A DNA stretch of 64,000 nucleotides from Auxenochlorella pyrenoidosa (GCA_001430745.1 KQ482057.1:541741-605740), one strand, 5' to 3'. Shown: positions 27,901 through 41,490, numbered from the stretch's first letter. The notes: generated by a model from the sequence alone, not told the origin. Numbers and translations: made by a program.

Positions 27901-30375
27901 CGCCAGCAAGCCAGGTGCGGACGTGCTGCTAGCTTTGATGCTTGAACAAACCCAACCAGGCATTGCCACTCACCGTGCATCCCTGCTCTGCATGCATCGA
28001 CAACAGCAGCATGCGACTTGCCTGGCGGAAGCGCTCAGCAGCGCACTGGAAGTCGGTGTGGATGCCCCGCACGTTGTTGGTGAGCAGGCGCCCGCGCCCG
28101 CCGCCGATGTCCACACGCTCAAGGCGGTTGAACTGCAGATTAGACAGGAAAGGGTGATGAGATGCGCCATGGGAAAATTTACATTTACGCGATCATGCGA
28201 ACCACGGTTTGGCCACAGCATTCAGACAGTGACTCGGCTGCAGGCAGTTTGGCCAGTCCAGCATCCTCTTGCCTCCTGGCCAGTGGTGCAGAATTCCAGC
28301 ACATCCTGGCAGCGCGCCAAGAAAGCATCCAGCCGCCCAAACAGCGCGCCATTCTGCACCCGCCATGGGTTTGACGGCACCAATGTTGCGCTCTTGGCCT
28401 TGTACTCCATGTACTGGCTTTTGAACGTTCCCAGCACCTTGAGCACCAGACGAAGCCGCTCTGCCGCCTCCTGCGGCTCGAGCTGCATCAGCTCAGGGCC
28501 TGCAACAGGGCAGCAGGTTGGGAGGGCAGCTGCAGGTTCAGGACGGCAAGCTCTTGTGTGCATCATGCTGCCTAGTGCTGGCAGTCAGTTTGTGCCAGGC
28601 CTCTGGGCTACACCCAGACAGCGGAGTGCACGCTCTTGGGTGCAGGGCCTTGGTTCCCGCAAGGCGCCTCTCATGAGCAGCCACCTGGGCAAAAGCGGCG
28701 GGCCTGCTGGATGAGGTCGTTGCACATCTGGCGCACGAGCGCCACCAGGCGAGGCGCGCTGCTGTAGTGCTTTGAGTGCTGCCAGATGAGCAGCAGCGTG
28801 TGCAGGATAGGACGGAAGATGCTGGCCAGCGCGGGGAAGTCGTCCATGCTGTGCAGCTTGTCCAGTGGCTTGCGCAGCGGCTGCAGAAACTTGCTGCTCT
28901 CGGCAGCCACGCCGCGCGCGGCATCCACCTCGCGGCAAAGGCGTGCAAAGGCAGGCAGATAGGTGGAGCTGGATGCCTCCAGCGCCCGCATGATCTGCTG
29001 CACACGCGGCTGCGCCAGCTGCTCCCAGATGCCGTTCAATTTAGCAGAGCGGTCTGCCCAGTAGCTGAGCTCAGCCAGGGGACCCGGCTGGGTGCCACCC
29101 ATCTCTGCTGCTGCTGACTCTGGGTCCCGCAGCAGCACTGTCTTGATCTGCCGTGTCCACGTGACCAAAGCGGCCTCGAGCAGGTGCAGTGTCTCCTTGC
29201 TGGGAGTGCCACCGACCAGCTCCACCTCGCCCACGGGCGGCAGTGGCAGCACAGTCTGGTTGCGCAGCTGGCCGGCTGTGACGTGCACTGCAAGAACAGA
29301 CAGGAAACACAGAGAAGTGGGAAGCTGAGTTCAAGGCCCCAACAGTAAGGGCACACATGTGCTGGCAAGATTGTCGACTGCCCTTCCGCTGCGGCACCTC
29401 TGCCTCTAAGCCCAAGCCTCGATGCTGTCCAGTCGGCCCACCCTTTTGCTCTCACCCGAAGCCACAAACTTGTGCATGCTGTCGGCAATGTTCTTGACCA
29501 CCACCTCGGGAGTGGCGCCGTTTTCAAGGTTGTTGTGAGAGATGAGCGGCAGAAAGACGCCCTCCGACAGCGCTGACAGCTGGTCAAGCACCGCATCGCT
29601 AAGCTCCCCAGACACCACCTGCAAGGTGCAGGATGGCACGTCAACGAATGACGACCACTCAGGAACAGTGCGGCATGCCTAACACTGCTGCTGGCTTGCT
29701 ATGCCAGAGCACCCGCGCTGTGCGCACCCAAATGCTCACCTGCTTGTCAAAGTCCTCCTTCACCAGCGGCACTCGGGCCAGCTTCAGGAAGTACACTGTC
29801 TTGCGTTTGAGCTTTGGCGGCAGGCTGTTGGTCTGCGGCAGGGGCAGCGGGGAAGCAAAGAGGCCCTGGACGCTTGGGCATATGATGGCGTCCATGCAAC
29901 GTCACATTTCAAGCACGCATGAAGCATGGTGCTCGGTGCTGCGCTTGGCCCTCACTGCTACAAGGTCACGCCCTTCTGTGTAAAATAGGACGCGTGTGAC
30001 ATCTGTTTGCTCAATGAAGGCTGCGAGTGCCGCGCTGCAGGCAATGGAATGAGGGGAGGCAGAAGGTTGGCGCCAACCGCCAGGGGCCACCGCCGCTGAC
30101 TTCCACCCTGGGGCTGGCGGGCGAAATTTGTGATCCCCGGATTCCAAGACAGCCGCACGCCGCGGCTCGTCCACCAGACGCTGCAGGCTCAGGCTCAGGC
30201 GCCGTCCAAGGCGCGGAATCAAGCCTGGGGAAGTACCAGGTTTCCAGCAGGCGGGTCACCTGGATTCCGAGGCCAGTAGGCGTTCAAAGGCCGCTGCCGT
30301 GACCCCCAGCGCCAGCGAAACCCGCCTGGCGACCTTCGCGGTCAGCGGTCCGCTGGCCGGCTGTTCCTGCTCCAT
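2706..30375 (-). CDS. Axonemal dynein heavy chain, outer-arm type (probably gamma class)
   Basis: This gene encodes the microtubule minus-end motor ATPase of a flagellar dynein arm, in about 90 short exons spread over 27.7 kb. The start is the ATG at 30373-30375; three exons then join in frame into a typical dynein N-terminus (an ARRVSLALG helix, then VLFYTEG, then KTVYFLK). The order is: tail 30375-24700, linker about 24600-20050 ([15 protein letters not shown] near 21400), AAA1 P-loop GPAGTGKT (about 19358), AAA2 GPAGCGKS (about 17350), AAA3 P-loop split by an intron (about 15085/14946), AAA4 GVGGSGK (about 12900), stalk and microtubule-binding domain 11603-9525, AAA5-AAA6, and a C-terminal domain ending at TGA 2706-2708. 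All key ATPase motifs are present and no frameshift is evident, so the motor looks functional. The C-terminal LFTQMPV and VALLLDV segments and DQMDF in AAA1 favour the outer-arm gamma (DNAH5/ODA2) class over beta. Class is inferred; family is certain. The gap at 15232-15581 lies in an intron. Confidence 0.95.
9525..11603 (-). other. Dynein stalk coiled coils and microtubule-binding domain
   Basis: Coiled coil 1 runs from about 11603 to 11035 (heptad-rich Gln/Lys/Glu, for example [15 protein letters not shown]). The microtubule-binding domain follows in exons between about 10920 and 10258. It has the conserved pattern [11 protein letters not shown], then [11 protein letters not shown], then [12 protein letters not shown] and VVAPKRAAL. 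Coiled coil 2 follows from about 10080 to 9900 ([17 protein letters not shown]) and leads into AAA5. Both coils are uninterrupted, so the stalk should form. Confidence 0.85.
12397..13003 (-). other. Dynein AAA4 nucleotide-binding module
   Basis: The AAA4 Walker A sequence GVGGSGK ends an exon near 12893. The next exon (about 12784) resumes with [10 protein letters not shown] and continues to YGMNEFR. The Walker B strand [10 protein letters not shown] lies near 12510. These match the regulatory fourth AAA unit of dynein heavy chains, just before the stalk. Confidence 0.85.
13410..15195 (-). other. Dynein AAA3 nucleotide-binding module
   Basis: AAA3 begins with [11 protein letters not shown] just after a C-rich 3' splice site at about 15195. 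Its P-loop is interrupted by an intron between GNSG (exon ending about 15083) and TGKTALM (exon starting about 14946). The Walker B exon reads [17 protein letters not shown] (about 14580). Later exons read [14 protein letters not shown] (about 14290-14240) and [15 protein letters not shown] (about 13800). All expected motifs are present. Confidence 0.85.
15196..15214. repeat. Homopolymer G19 (C19 on the dynein sense strand)
   Basis: Nineteen consecutive G on the plus strand. On the coding (minus) strand this is a C-tract a few bases before the CGCAG acceptor of the AAA3 exon, so it forms the 3' splice-site pyrimidine tract. It lies 17 bp from an assembly gap. Confidence 0.9.
15232..15581. other. 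Assembly gap of 350 N inside a dynein intron
   Basis: A run of 350 undefined bases. Coding exons end before it (VPTFTYTP, about 15704) and resume after it ([11 protein letters not shown], about 15195) with no missing protein segment relative to the dynein family, so only intron is lost. Nearly the same sequence flanks both sides. Confidence 0.95.
16841..17480 (-). other. Dynein AAA2 nucleotide-binding module
   Basis: The Walker A exon (about 17480-17297) reads [18 protein letters not shown]. The Walker B exon (about 16977-16841) reads [15 protein letters not shown]. The following exon (about 16672-16437) starts with [17 protein letters not shown]. These are the standard signatures of the second AAA unit of a dynein heavy chain. 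Confidence 0.88.
18150..19398 (-). other. Dynein AAA1, the main ATPase site
   Basis: The exon at 19398-19212 has Walker [16 protein letters not shown], then [10 protein letters not shown] and Walker B ATMDEFNR. The Walker B Asp-Glu pair needed for hydrolysis is kept, but the usual Cys-Phe before it is Thr-Met. The Arg codon of DEFNR is split by an intron with a GC donor (18796-19211) and completed at 18795, giving RIPVPVLSV. The sensor exon (about 18644-18505) reads [18 protein letters not shown]. The catalytic site therefore looks intact. Confidence 0.88.
19881..19975. repeat. GGCA tetranucleotide microsatellite
   Basis: Imperfect tandem GGCA/CAGG units fill this stretch of a dynein intron. 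A weaker cluster of the same unit occurs in another intron near 18374-18465. No coding or RNA role is visible. Confidence 0.8.
21433..21456. repeat. Homopolymer G24 (C24 on the dynein sense strand)
   Basis: Twenty-four consecutive G on the plus strand. Read on the dynein coding strand it is C24 followed directly by GCAG and then the exon encoding [10 protein letters not shown], so a pure C-tract serves as the 3' splice-site pyrimidine tract. Confidence 0.9.
24900..24932 (-). repeat. Coding CAG repeat, polyGln in the dynein tail
   Basis: Eleven CAG codons in frame inside a tail exon (about 25180-24713) encode Q11, preceded by Ala-Ala-Ala-Val-Val and followed by PAQPSLEAF. Conserved tail sequence continues on both sides, for example [11 protein letters not shown] downstream, so the repeat is a coding insertion and not intron. 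Confidence 0.88.
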
Positions 30376-30736
30376 CCTGCCGGGCAGACGTCGAGTCGAG
30401 GATAGGAATGGGATCGCGAGCCTATGCTTTTCCCACGAAGGCGCGGCACGCGCAGCAGCAGCCGCAGGCGTGCGTGTGCATGGGCATCGGCCTACTGCAG
30501 CCCTGTGCATGCCTCCACCCTTGCTGCTGTGCAGCTGTGCAGGCGCCAGAGAATGGCAAGGTTGGCCATGAACCCCTCTCCGCACCAGGACACACACCCT
30601 GCTTTTCTTGCCGATATATTCGCCTGTGCTTGCGCTTTCACATACGCCTCGAGGGCCACTGCCTTGGCAACTGGGCCAAAAATAGGGCACAGGAGAGAAA
30701 AGCACGTGAAATGGGAGCACTGCCAGTGACCCTGGT
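30376..30736. other. Spacer between DnaJ and dynein genes
   Basis: This 361 bp must hold the DnaJ 3' untranslated region and the dynein promoter and 5' leader, both on the minus strand. I see no TGTAA signal and no clear TATA box. Confidence 0.5.
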
Positions 30737-33700
30737 TCAGAACCACCCACGGCTGCTGGCTGCTGGCTTGGATGTCTGCAGGGAAGGGCAGGCAGGGGTA
30801 CACCAAGGTCCGTCAGCAAGAGCAGCGGAGATTGTGTGGTGGAGAAAGGGCGGCATGCATGGCTGTGGGCAGTGCACTCGTGAAGTCTCATCCGGCCTGC
30901 ACACCTGCAGCTCGCGCAGCTGCTCCATGAGCTTCTTCTCCTCGCCGCTGATCGACTTGGGGATCTTGACCTGCACAGGGAGGGTACGAACAGGAAATGA
31001 GAGAAAGGCACAGACAAGGTGGAGCAGTGGGCGCAACATCTGTAGCCCAACTGGCAATTCCGCCCTTCACGCTTTGCTGTTCTCAGGCTGCACTCCACGC
31101 AAACGGGCTGCACTCCATGCAAACGAACTTCCAGCCCTGCTGCAACAGAGGCGCTCGCCTTGACGTGCACCAGGTGGTCGCCGCGAGCATTTGCGGTGCC
31201 CAGCTTAGGCACGCCCCTCTTGGACATGACCAGCGTAGTCCCCGGTTGGGTGCCTGCAAGAGGATGCAGGGACACGAGCGGTGCCGCTGAGGCAGGAACC
31301 CTAGCATGCAAGTTGCCTGCACCATCAACCTCGCATTGGGAACGCTCTAAGGCCATGTGGCACCGGATCGCGCACCTGCCGGGATTTTAAGGTCAACCTG
31401 GGACAGCTCATTGGTGCCCAGGGTGGTGACCTTCACCGTGGTGCCCAGGATGGCATCAACATACGAGATCTCCACATCTGCAACAGAGTGAAAAAGTCAA
31501 CTCAAGAGGACGTGAGGTGGGCTGGGGACAGGGAGGGACAACCTGGCAATGGGCAGTCCTGGACCGAAGGCAGCGGCTGCACACACCCCAGGACTCCACG
31601 CAGGTAGTTTGCAACAGGACGTGTGCTGAGTGCCCAGCAATGGGGCTCACCCGAGTGGATGGTTGCGCCCTCGCGTCGCAGCTCTGGGTGCGGCTTGACC
31701 GAAATGAACACATAAAGGTCGCCCGCTTCGCCATTGCTGCAGGGAGTAGAAGCGGTGGGTCCATGTGGGCATGCAGCATGTTGGCGTATACTTGGGAGTT
31801 ATGATAGACTGCAGATGACAATGTCTCGAGCAGGGATTTCTTACTGAGGCCATGAGCAAGCACTATCAAGGCACCGCACCGCCTGGGCCCCTCTGCATGT
31901 CTTACAGCACGAGCACAACAGCACTCACCGCCGTCCTGCATCGCCCTCTCCACGCACACGCAGCCTGCTGCCCTCGTCAACGCCTGGCGGCACACGCAGC
32001 GAGATGCGCTTGCTGCCGCTGCAAAGACAAGCGGGGCCAGGGGCAGATAAGGACAGATCACTTCACAGTCGCAAACGCGAGCCAGCGAAAACGACATGTA
32101 CGTGCTCTGCTGGTCCCCGAAGCATGCTCCTATCCCTCTGCTATACTGCCTGCCAGGCCACAGCTCGGCCCAAGCCAATTCGCTCACCGCACGCGCCCGT
32201 CGCCTTGGCAAGTGCCACAGGGCGTGGACTGCTCGCCGGTGCCGCCGCAGGTGGGGCAGGTGGCCACCTGCTGGAACATGCCCAGCGGCGTGCGCACCGC
32301 CTGCACCACCTGACCTGCACCCTTGCATGTCGAGCATGTCGTGGGCGTGGTGCCCGGCTTGACGCCTGACCCCGAGCAGGTGCTGCAGTCCTCCAGGCGG
32401 CTGACCTCAATCTCCTTGCTGCATCCAAAGACAGCCTCTGTGAAGTCTAGCCGCAGGTCATAGCGCTGGTCGTCACCCGGGACGGGCCGGTTTCGTGTGC
32501 GCGCCCCACCGCCCATGCCGCTGGGAAAAGTCGAAGAATGGAGCACGGGAGGATGGAGAGTTAGGCAGCTGGCGCGACTGCAGCTGCCAGAAGGCAAACA
32601 GGGAAAGCATCTGATCCTGCAACATTGCCGGAGCCCTCTATGTCCTCACCCAAAGCCGCCCATGCCGCCGCCCATGCCACCGCCAAAGAACGTCTCAAAG
32701 ATGTCGAAGGGGTTGCTGCAGCGGCACGCCAACGGGGGTCAACGGCTCAGGCCAGGCGTGTACAATACATCGCGAAGCATGGCCATGACATGTTCTTTTC
32801 AGTCAACATAGCAACATAGCAGGCAAACACGCTTGCTAGTTCAGAAGCTATGCTGATGTCCCTTACCTGAAGTCGCCCATGCCGCCCATGCCACCAGCGC
32901 CCGCCCCGGCAAAGCCGCCCTTCAAGCCCTGCTCGCCAAAGCGGTCGTAGATGCCGCGCTTCTCGTCGTCAGAAAGCACCTGGGGGCAGGTGGGCGGGCC
33001 ACGCAGAGCCAAATTGGCAGGTAAGCGGTGTTTGGCTGCTGGCATGCGGCTAAGGGCGAGGTGAACAGGGGGGGAGCTGTGTGATGAACTACGCTCGTCC
33101 ATCACTCCCCCGCTAGCTCCTGCGGCTCAGCCACATGTTGCATGCTCCCATGCACTCCTCCAAAATCTCCCGAGCACCCTGGATCTCCAACAACTGGTGG
33201 CGGTCTCACCTCGTAGGCTGCCGAGATGTCCTTGAAACGGTCCTCGGCATCCGACTCCTTGTTCACGTCAGGATGGAACTTGCGGGCCAGCTGGCGGTAC
33301 GCGCTCTTGATGGTCTTCTTATCTGCGCAAGAGATCAGTGAGCATTTCATGTCACCAGTTGCAGGGGCAGCCAAGCCACGGCTTCGCGGGCACCTTGACC
33401 AGCGAGACAGGAGCTCAGCCAGAAGAGAAAGCACTGCTCAGGCATCAGGCCCTTCGCCACGCATTCCGAGTCAAAGCATCCCACCTGCATCGCGCGAGAC
33501 ACCCAGAATCTGGTAGAAGTCACGGTCCGCACGCACCACCAGCCGCTGGCCAAGCTGAAGTCGCGGGTGGTGCCGCCGCTGCTTAAGCGCTGCGCTGCTG
33601 CCAAAGCCGCTGCCGCAGGCTGGCAGGGCCGCCGTGGGGGTCAGGAGTCTGTTGCTGGGCCTGCAGAGAGAGTAAGAGCAAAGGCTGTGCCTGGTTGATC

Positions 33701-33936
33701 GCCACCGGCAATGCACGTGCATAGGCTGGTCGTTCCGCCTGGTTCCGGACGGCAACAGCCATTGGTGAGGCGGCAGCGGCACCACCTCGGCGCCAGCCCC
33801 GGTGCTTCCCAGGCGGGCGTCGGGCCGTCCAGGCAGCATGAATCATGCCGCGAGCGTGAGGAGCTCACCCTGTTGCCGCCTTCCGGGGAGCGACGGGCCT
33901 GAATGCCACCGCCGCGCCAAGCGCCACCGTGCTCAT
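30737..33936 (-). CDS. Chloroplast type I DnaJ (Hsp40) co-chaperone
   Basis: This is a J-protein that stimulates the ATPase of plastid Hsp70 and binds unfolded proteins. The ATG at 33934-33936 opens an Ala/Val/Arg-rich chloroplast transit peptide ([19 protein letters not shown]). An intron then joins it in frame to a second exon ending [14 protein letters not shown]. The J domain continues with FHPDVNK, which contains the HPD motif (about 33270). A Gly/Phe region follows ([13 protein letters not shown], about 32700). Four zinc-binding CxxCxGxG motifs are visible at 32400-32200: [24 protein letters not shown] and CGTCQGDG. The C-terminal substrate domain contains [24 protein letters not shown] and [11 protein letters not shown]. 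The last exon joins LRELQ to [12 protein letters not shown] and TGA at 30737-30739. It resembles CDJ1-type or DJA6-type plastid DnaJ. It is divergent from RPS5. Confidence 0.92.
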
Positions 33937-35184
33937 TGCTGCTGTCTCTTTGGCAAGTTGGCTCTAGGACAGCGCCTTTGCCGCTGCAGGCAGCCCTGCG
34001 TGCACACAAAACTCCGCTCCGACGCCGTGTTGGGCGCAGAAAGGTGAGTATAGGGCTCACAGAGGAGTACACAGCAAGAGTTATATCGCGCATTGCCCGC
34101 TGTACGCGTCGATGGTGCCCAGTGATGGCGGCCTACAGGCGTCGACGCGCCCAGCAGGAATAAGGCATGGGTTGGAGGGCTGCACCGGCCCGCCCTGACA
34201 TCCAGCTGATCTCTATATTCAGGCAAGAGGGTCCACACTTGAAGAGTGTCATGCACCCCGTTCTGTCTTTCACAGGAAGTGGGGACCATTTGACATCACA
34301 CACACGGGCAGCCCGTGCAGTCTCGAGCCCACAACAACACATCCACATATGCTCAGGCATCAAAGGATGGCTTGCAAAAGCTGCATAAAGCCTTGTTTAC
34401 AAGAACTATTCTTTGGCAGGCCGCAAGGCGGCAGCATGCAGTGGTTGGTTCAAAGCAAGCGTGTTGTCCAACCAAACAGCACGGCAACGGCTGTACATTG
34501 GGGGATCCTTCTGAAGAAGCCACTGAAGCTTGTCAATTTCCAAAAAACTCCAAGGTCGCGCTTAGCTTTTCACCTTTTACCTGCCAGGCAAAGCAGGTTT
34601 AGAGGAGAAGAGCCTACTTGCACAGCTTGGCAGGCTGGTGAGGGCCCCCTCTGCAGCATTTACACACTCAACTGGGGTCCTCGTTGTTGCGATAGATGGA
34701 GTTGAACATGCAGTTGCAGCAAATTGGTGCGGGCATGTACAGCAGAATGCACAGCGCAGAGGGCCTCCACAGATGCCCCCTCCGTGGAGGGGCACACGCT
34801 GACGCCAGTGGCGCTCGCTGCCTGTGGTACACTGCTTCCCGCAATAGAGGGAAGGTTTATTCGACCACGGGTGCTGAAAGAGCGTCTCAAATCAAGGCCA
34901 GCACTGGCACAGCGAACAGAGAGCTGCTTGGGAGAGTGGAGCAAACCCAAGGGCCTCCCTGACACCCTTACGTGCATGACCGGGCTATATTGTCCCAACA
35001 CATGGAAGCGAGCACAGTCGCAGGCACACACCAGGCTCCTGTCGGGCCCGCCCTGGGCGCGCAGCATGGCCAGGCTGGCGCGTGCGTGTAGGGCCCGCTG
35101 CAGCCAGCATCTGCCTCTTTGGCCGTGCTTGAGGACCGGCCGTGTCAGCGGGAGACCCCCACAGCAGTGCGGAGTCTCTTCACC
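33937..35184. other. Divergent intergenic region between DnaJ and RPS5
   Basis: About 1.25 kb separates the two divergent start codons, so it should hold both promoters and leaders. A 488-codon minus-strand open frame covers part of it, but it also runs through RPS5 exons and introns and is a GC-rich shadow. I see no clear TATA box, RNA gene or repeat. Confidence 0.5.
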
Positions 35185-37765
<2,581 letters not shown>

Positions 37766-37966
37766 GCGAAGCAACTCAGACCTCGGCGCAGCTGGCGTGC
37801 GCGGCAAGCTCATCCCTGGCGATGCCTCACTGGGCAGGGCGCACCACCCTGGGAGGGGCCCACCCACACCGCCGGCGCGTGCGGCAGCGGCGTGGTGTGG
37901 CGTGGCGTGGCGAGACCCGGCCACCTGCGTTGCCTCGCTTTGTTAGGAGACAGTGGAGCCAATAAG

Positions 37967-37971
37967 TGTAA
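37967..37971 (+). terminator. TGTAA polyadenylation signal for RPS5
   Basis: The chlorophyte poly(A) signal TGTAA occurs about 200 bp after the RPS5 stop, a typical spacing. Confidence 0.6.
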
Positions 37972-38236
37972 TGCCTCTTTACGGCTTCTCGCCATGTGAC
38001 GATCATGAGCCCAGGCGCTGGCAGCAGCTTGAGATTTATCGCTGGCACAGGAGGGGATGATGAAAAGCTTGCCGCAAAGAGATGTAGCAGGCAGCACATG
38101 TGGTCACTCCAACGATACACATGGGGAAGCTCGCGTCAAAGCATGGATGGCTGCCAGTTGTGGCCCCCTCCATGAAATTTCCTCATGTTGCAGCGACCCA
38201 TTGGTGCCTGCAATGTGCTTCCTCTGTTTGCACACT

Positions 38237-38241
38237 TTACA
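38237..38241 (-). terminator. Candidate TGTAA polyadenylation signal for CHLM
   Basis: TTACA on the plus strand is TGTAA on the CHLM strand, about 520 bp after its stop codon. It is a five-base match, so chance is possible. Confidence 0.4.
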
Positions 38242-38759
38242 CTTTGATATGAACAGTTGGGGGGCCAGGGTTATCTTGCCTTTCCGAAGGCGCTTTGCAT
38301 GTACTATGAGATAAACTGTGCTCCTTCACAGCGTTGGGAATGAGCGTTATAACTAATTATAACTAAACTAAACTGCAACGCTCCAGTGCTACGAGTCCAA
38401 GAGTTGAGAGGGAGAACAACCATTTGCTCTGGTGGTGTCACTGCCAGGGCCCTGTGCGTGCCTATCCATTCTCTCTATTGGCTGGCCGCCCCGCGGCGCA
38501 AGCATCGATGTTGCTTGCACACCCTTCTGTTGTACATCACATCTCAACTCGGCTGAGAGAGATTGTGTGAATGAACTGGCTTCTGGTGAATTCACAGCAT
38601 GGTTGCAAACGAAAGGAGTCATACAGGAGCATGAAAGAGGCGCAAAATTCAGCAGAAGGAAGGGGAGCAAGAACACAGGAGGGAAGCGCAAGAATAGAGG
38701 GCGGCCAGCTCTTCACGGAATAGCGGCGTGCCATCCTGCGATCCTTGCGATCTGGGCGC

Positions 38760-41369
38760 TCAGACACGCTTGGCCTCCAGCAGACGACTGCAGCAGAGGG
38801 AGCAGGCGGCTGGGCATGTGTGAGCAACCCAGCAACAGGAGTGGCAAGGCCAACATAACAGGGAAACATTGCCAGCTGCTTTTGATAAGGCGTACCTCCA
38901 GGTCGGCAAACGACAGCTGCAAACAACTGCAAAACGCTCAGTTCATGCCCACCTGAAGTAGAACTGCGTGGCGGTCATCTCCCGCTTGGTCACCTTGAAG
39001 CCTGCAGAGGGTGAAACATGGTGGCGCGAGGCTCGGCCGGTGCCATGCGGCTTGTTGCTGGCTCGCACCGTCAGCCCAACACCTGGTCAGGCGGAGCATG
39101 CAGGTATGCGGCGTCGCCACACCTGCGCGGGCGAGCGCCGCCTCTACATCGTCCTCCTTGTGCAAGTACGCGCGGGTGGCCTGCAGCCAGACAGAGAATG
39201 GGACCCAGCACATGGAGGACATGAGCAAGCAGGCAGGGCACGTGGGTGCTGTGACAGCAAGCTTTGTGCGTCAGGGGGCGTGGCCGAAGAGCAGGAGCGC
39301 AATCTGTGCGCTGCTCTTCCAGAGGCCGCCGCCGCAGGTTGCAAACCAGCATGAGGTTGCCCTCGGCGCTGTGCCTCACATTTCAGGCCCAGCACACATA
39401 CCGCCGCCGCCTCCCGGGGGTATGTGCGCCACCCGGTGGCAGTTGCTACGCATCTTGATAACCCCTGCACAGCACATGATCCATCCAGCCCTTGCAGGCC
39501 TCCTCAGAGCGCACCTTGCTGGGGCCGGGAAACAGTTCGCCGATGCGCTTAAGGATAGAGTAGGCGAGGGTGTTGGGGGCAAAGGAGATGATAAGCCGGT
39601 CCTCCGCCAGGCTGGCCAGGTGCGCCACCATGCCGTCCACCTTGTCCTGCAGAACAAGAGGAGGCGTGCATAGGGCCCAAGTTGACCTGGGCACGCACAT
39701 GGCTGCAGTTGCGAGGGTGCAGATGCACCATTACTCGCCAGCAGCAACGCCTGCCGGGGTCAGCTCTTGGTGCGCGCAACACCCACTGGTAAGCCCCTGT
39801 TGTACAAGTTTCTGCCCGTGCACACAGCCCCACCTGGGGGTAATGAATCATCACATCCAGGCAGCACACGGTGTGGTACCGCCCACTGCAGCTCTCCAGG
39901 TCCATCGTCTCAAACTTGGGGGCCACCTTGGGCGGGGTGGCGCCTGCCGCCACGGTGGCGTCGTACCGCCGCTGCGCCTCGCCGGCCATAGCGCTGCTGA
40001 TGTCGGAAGCGCTCACAGTGCCGCCCTGCAGCACCGGGGAGAACAGGGCCCAGTGAGCCCATAAGCCGGGCGGCGAAGGGGAAAGGCAGGTAGGTACACA
40101 GAGGCCAGTGGGCAGAAGCCAGGCACGGGAACTAACTGCAGATCATCAAGATTGAGAAGTAGCCGGTTGTGCACAGCATGTCACAGCCTCACCCGCAGAG
40201 CCAGCGGGATGGCCAGGCTGCCTGTGCCGCAGCCGGCATCGCAGATGGTGGTGCCCTCCACGCCGCCCTCTGCAGGACACAGGGAGCTCGAGGGGTCGTC
40301 TTGCGCTGCTAGGTCATGCCTGCAGCTTTTTTTGGCAATGGACATGGCTACGGCTGCCGGGTGTATTGGTCAACACGAAAACCAGTAATCATTGGAAGCA
40401 AACGGTTGGCCAGGCCTGTAGATGTTTCCTGTGGGCCTTGGGCTCGCCAGCTGTTGGCACAGGAGGGCAGCAGGCGAAGAGCAACACCCCGGTTGGCTCA
40501 CCCTCATCCAGCCAGCGCAGCACCTTATCCACCGTCTGAGCATGGCCATTGCGGATGTCTAGCTGCACCTGCAGGGCAAAACGAGAGAGGGAATGCCAAA
40601 GCAACATGAAGGGGCAGTGAACTGGGTGGTGCCAGCACCTGCAGGCAGGAAAGCCACGATGGCGTTGATAGCACATGCTGAGAACATGGATGTCTTGGAG
40701 CCAACAATGGGCAAACAGATGTGCTAATCTACTTGGGTTCCTGCTGAGCCCGCCACCTGTCGCACCTAAACCCAAAGCACCCTCGCACGCCCCGTGCTGC
40801 CATGACTGCCCGCCCAGGCGCACCTTGTTGACCTCATCCGTCTCGCCGTAGATCTTGTTCCAGCGCTCAAAGCCAGCAGTGTCAAAGTACTTCTTCACCG
40901 CCTCCAGCTCGTTGCCGCCGGTCTCCTGCATCTGCTGCGCCCGCCGCTTCTGCGGGTCGGTGATCACCAGGGCGGCGCCCAGCGCGGCGATGGCGGCGCC
41001 GCCTCCCAATGCCAGGCTCAGGCTGGCAGTATCGGCCAGCTGCAGAGGGCGAGAGTGGGAAATGCAACTCGTTACACGGCTGGTAGCCAGGCAGGGCGCT
41101 TGGGACGGCAGCAGTGACGGCAGGCGGTGGGTGGCCGCAGGGAGGTCACCCCGGGGGAAGCATCGCGCATTGCGTCGCACCTGACCCATGGCCTCGGTGG
41201 CGGCCAGGGCAGGGCCCGCGCTCAGGGTGCTGGCGAGGGACACCGCGGTGGCGAGCTGCTTGCGCGAGGGCTGCGGCGCTGCCATGCTGCAAACGATGCG
41301 GGAGGCCCGCTGCGAGGTGCGAGCAGCTGGGCAGGCTGGCGCCCGCGCGGAGGCGGTCGAGGTGGCCAT
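38760..41369 (-). CDS. CHLM: Magnesium-protoporphyrin IX O-methyltransferase
   Basis: This chloroplast enzyme of chlorophyll synthesis transfers a methyl group from S-adenosylmethionine to the C13 propionate of Mg-protoporphyrin IX. The ATG at 41367-41369 starts a transit peptide rich in Ser, Ala and Arg. The second exon (about 41040-40825) has a hydrophobic Ala/Gly segment (about 20 residues) and then RRAQQMQETGGNELEAVKKY. Motif I for SAM binding, ICDAGCGTGSLAIPLA, is near 40245-40195. It is followed by GGTVSASDISSAM, DVMIHYPQ, DKVDGMVAHLASLAEDRL and LIISFAPNTLAYSILKRIGE. The C-terminal REMTATQFYF is completed by a 28-nt last exon (38760-38787) encoding SRLLEAKRV and TGA. The protein is complete and typical of plant and algal CHLM. 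It converges with RPS5. Confidence 0.96.
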
Positions 41370-41435
41370 CGTTGTCCTATGGGTTGCTCGCTGGCCCTCT
41401 TACTGGGCAGAATTGAGCTCGGCGAGCAAATTTTG

Positions 41436-41443
41436 AATATATG
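41436..41443 (-). promoter_or_regulatory. TATA-like element upstream of CHLM
   Basis: The minus strand reads CATATATTC about 70 bp before the CHLM start codon, in an AT-rich patch of otherwise GC-rich DNA. Position suits a TATA box, but no transcription start is known. Confidence 0.35.
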
Positions 41444-41490
41444 CAGCGCGATGGAGCCGTTCCGTTCAGATTTATCCTCGAGATAGCTGA

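Larger units (their letters stand above)
37766..38759. other. Convergent intergenic region between RPS5 and CHLM
   Basis: This contains the 3' untranslated regions of both genes, each with a candidate TGTAA signal. There are short GTGGC repeats near 37890-37912 and an AT-rich stretch of repeated TAACTAA-like units at about 38346-38375, unusual for this GC-rich DNA. No gene is seen. Confidence 0.5.
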
